Shown: positions 63,445 to 64,000 of the stretch, piece after piece
How positions within the stretch are numbered: the first letter of the stretch is position 1
Layout: every line of letters starts with the position of its first letter
DNA from: Aestuariibaculum suncheonense
Lineage (GTDB): Bacteria; Bacteroidota; Bacteroidia; Flavobacteriales; Flavobacteriaceae
Direction of reading: 5' to 3'
DNA: 64,000 nucleotides
Assembly (NCBI RefSeq): GCF_014596935.1
Contig: NZ_JACVXC010000001.1
Span: 248,001-312,000 of the forward strand
The notes under the pieces: generated by a model
Seen by the model: only the letters and a program-made list of their open reading frames with translations
What the model was told of the DNA's origin: nothing
Databases searched by the model: none
Position numbers and translations under genes: made by a program

Positions 63445-63822
63445 ATGGAAGTTCAAGGAAGAATTAAAATGATTGGTGAAACTCAATCTTTTGGAAGTAA
63501 TGGGTTTAGAAAAAGAGAAGTTGTAGTAACTACTGAAGAGCAGTATCCACAACACATTATGGTTGAGTTCGTGCAAGATAAAACGGATTTGTTAAACAGT
63601 TACCAGGTAGGACAACAAGTAAAGGTTAGCATTAACTTACGCGGAAGAGAGTGGGTAAACCCACAAGGTGAAACTAAATATTTCAATACCATTCAAGGGT
63701 GGAGAATTGAAGCAGTTCAGACTGGAGCTTCAGGTGAAAATTTACCGCCAGTACCTCCAATGGATGCGTTCGAGCCAGCAGGAAGCTTAAACGAAGATGA
63801 TCACGACGATTTACCATTCTAG
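63445..63822 (+). CDS. DUF3127 protein with an SSB-like C-terminal tip
   Basis: A 125-residue protein. The first 95 residues are DUF3127 (MEVQGRIKMIGETQSFGSNGFRKREVVVTTEEQY), a predicted OB-type beta barrel. A Pro-rich linker follows, then an acidic end with DDLPF (121-125), the same tip as SSB in this window (DDDLPF). It may bind single-stranded nucleic acid and recruit SSB-tail partners. Role not established. Confidence 0.88.
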   Translation: MEVQGRIKMIGETQSFGSNGFRKREVVVTTEEQYPQHIMVEFVQDKTDLLNSYQVGQQVKVSINLRGREWVNPQGETKYFNTIQGWRIEAVQTGASGENLPPVPPMDAFEPAGSLNEDDHDDLPF

Positions 63823-63842
63823 TAAATTGATAGAATATTATA

Positions 63843-63878
63843 AAAACCTCAATGTTAATGAAATGTTGAGGTTTTTTA
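63843..63878 (+). terminator. Terminator after the DUF3127 gene
   Basis: The stem AAAACCTCAA / TTGAGGTTTT is followed by Ts. Confidence 0.82.
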
Positions 63879-63893
63879 TTTGATAAAAGACTT

Positions 63894-64000
63894 ATGCATT
63901 TTCTAACTCAAGACTTATGGTTCCCTGATTACGATGAAGCTAGTGCCGATGGTTTATTGGCGATTGGTGGCGATTTATCGGTAGACCGCTTGTTGTTTGC
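63894..64000 (+). CDS. aat: Leucyl/phenylalanyl-tRNA-protein transferase, N-terminal part
   Basis: The ATG at 63894 opens a frame running off the right edge (about 35 residues). MHFLTQDLWFPDYDEA and DGLLAIGGDLS are the family N-terminus of Aat, the N-end-rule transferase that tags proteins with Leu or Phe for degradation. The call rests on a short but very typical piece. Confidence 0.88.
   Translation, partial: MHFLTQDLWFPDYDEASADGLLAIGGDLSVDRLLF

Overview
The window looks like a chromosomal segment of a free-living, probably marine or algae-associated member of the Flavobacteriaceae (Bacteroidota). The grounds are: AT-rich DNA; almost no Shine-Dalgarno sequences, with A-rich tracts before start codons; promoters of the Bacteroidota type (TTTG, about 19-21 nt, TAnnTTTG); many lipoproteins and signal peptides ending in AQ or SQ; the gliding genes gldE-gldD; a SUF-only Fe-S operon; a three-gene succinate dehydrogenase; and TonB-dependent receptors. 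No tRNA, rRNA, CRISPR array, prophage or insertion sequence was seen. Most of the window is housekeeping DNA in ordinary flavobacterial order.

Layout. 1-391: 5' part of a lipoprotein gene running off the left edge. 532-6157 (minus): sufA-like, sufB, a small lipoprotein, sufC, sufD, sufS. 6386-12267: thiL, a zinc-ribbon protein, an alpha/beta hydrolase, an ACT-domain protein divergent from lysC, and a Xaa-Pro aminopeptidase. 12680-16138: sdhC-sdhA-sdhB behind a near-consensus promoter. 16219-23347: an M28 peptidase, a DUF4177-like peptide, and a metal-efflux operon (His-rich small protein, CusA fused to a TolC-like factor, CusB-like adaptor). 23398-26832: a 1144-residue envelope protein. 26987-32480: exonuclease III, an OmpA lipoprotein, an aldo/keto reductase, an alpha carbonic anhydrase, a DinB/YfiT protein and an acetyltransferase. 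32674-38613: RNase E/G, a 30-residue basic peptide and HU on the minus strand, then mutY, ssb, gldE, gldD on the plus strand. 38686-41440: an HMA lipoprotein, a DMT transporter, a DUF4199 protein, rplU-rpmA. 41586-47206: a TPR/HTH membrane regulator, a TonB-dependent receptor and a beta-propeller phytase, read as a phytate-phosphorus locus. 47294-53298: a frameshifted barrel protein, a small acidic protein, ahcY, a phosphopantetheinyl transferase, a GGGP synthase and an orphan PL11 lyase. 53507-59335: a tightly packed operon (thiamine-binding protein, PnuC/PnuT permease, NadR-like kinase, DUF4301, ArfB) followed by a TPP riboswitch and a TonB-dependent receptor. 59384-64000: a Rieske-like lipoprotein, greA, a HIT protein, a zinc-ribbon membrane protein, a histidine kinase, a flavin reductase, a DUF3127 protein and the start of aat.

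Most interesting points. (1) The 53.5-59.3 kb cluster: a thiamine-binding protein, a PnuC-family permease, a P-loop kinase and a DUF4301 protein resembling UDP-sugar pyrophosphorylases sit beside a TPP-riboswitch-controlled receptor, so the permease and kinase may handle thiamine rather than nicotinamide riboside. (2) The CusA-TolC fusion carries an internal signal-peptide-like segment at the junction. (3) A DUF3127 protein ends in the same DDLPF tail as SSB. (4) L21 carries a C-terminal Rho-N/SAP-like domain. (5) A 30-residue basic peptide gene lies next to HU. (6) A one-base homopolymer frameshift separates a signal peptide from its barrel. (7) Structured intergenic elements lie at sufD/sufS and downstream of rng. 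(8) A terminator-like hairpin sits right at the predicted start of the greA transcript. All assignments come from reading sequence and remembered family motifs; no search was run.
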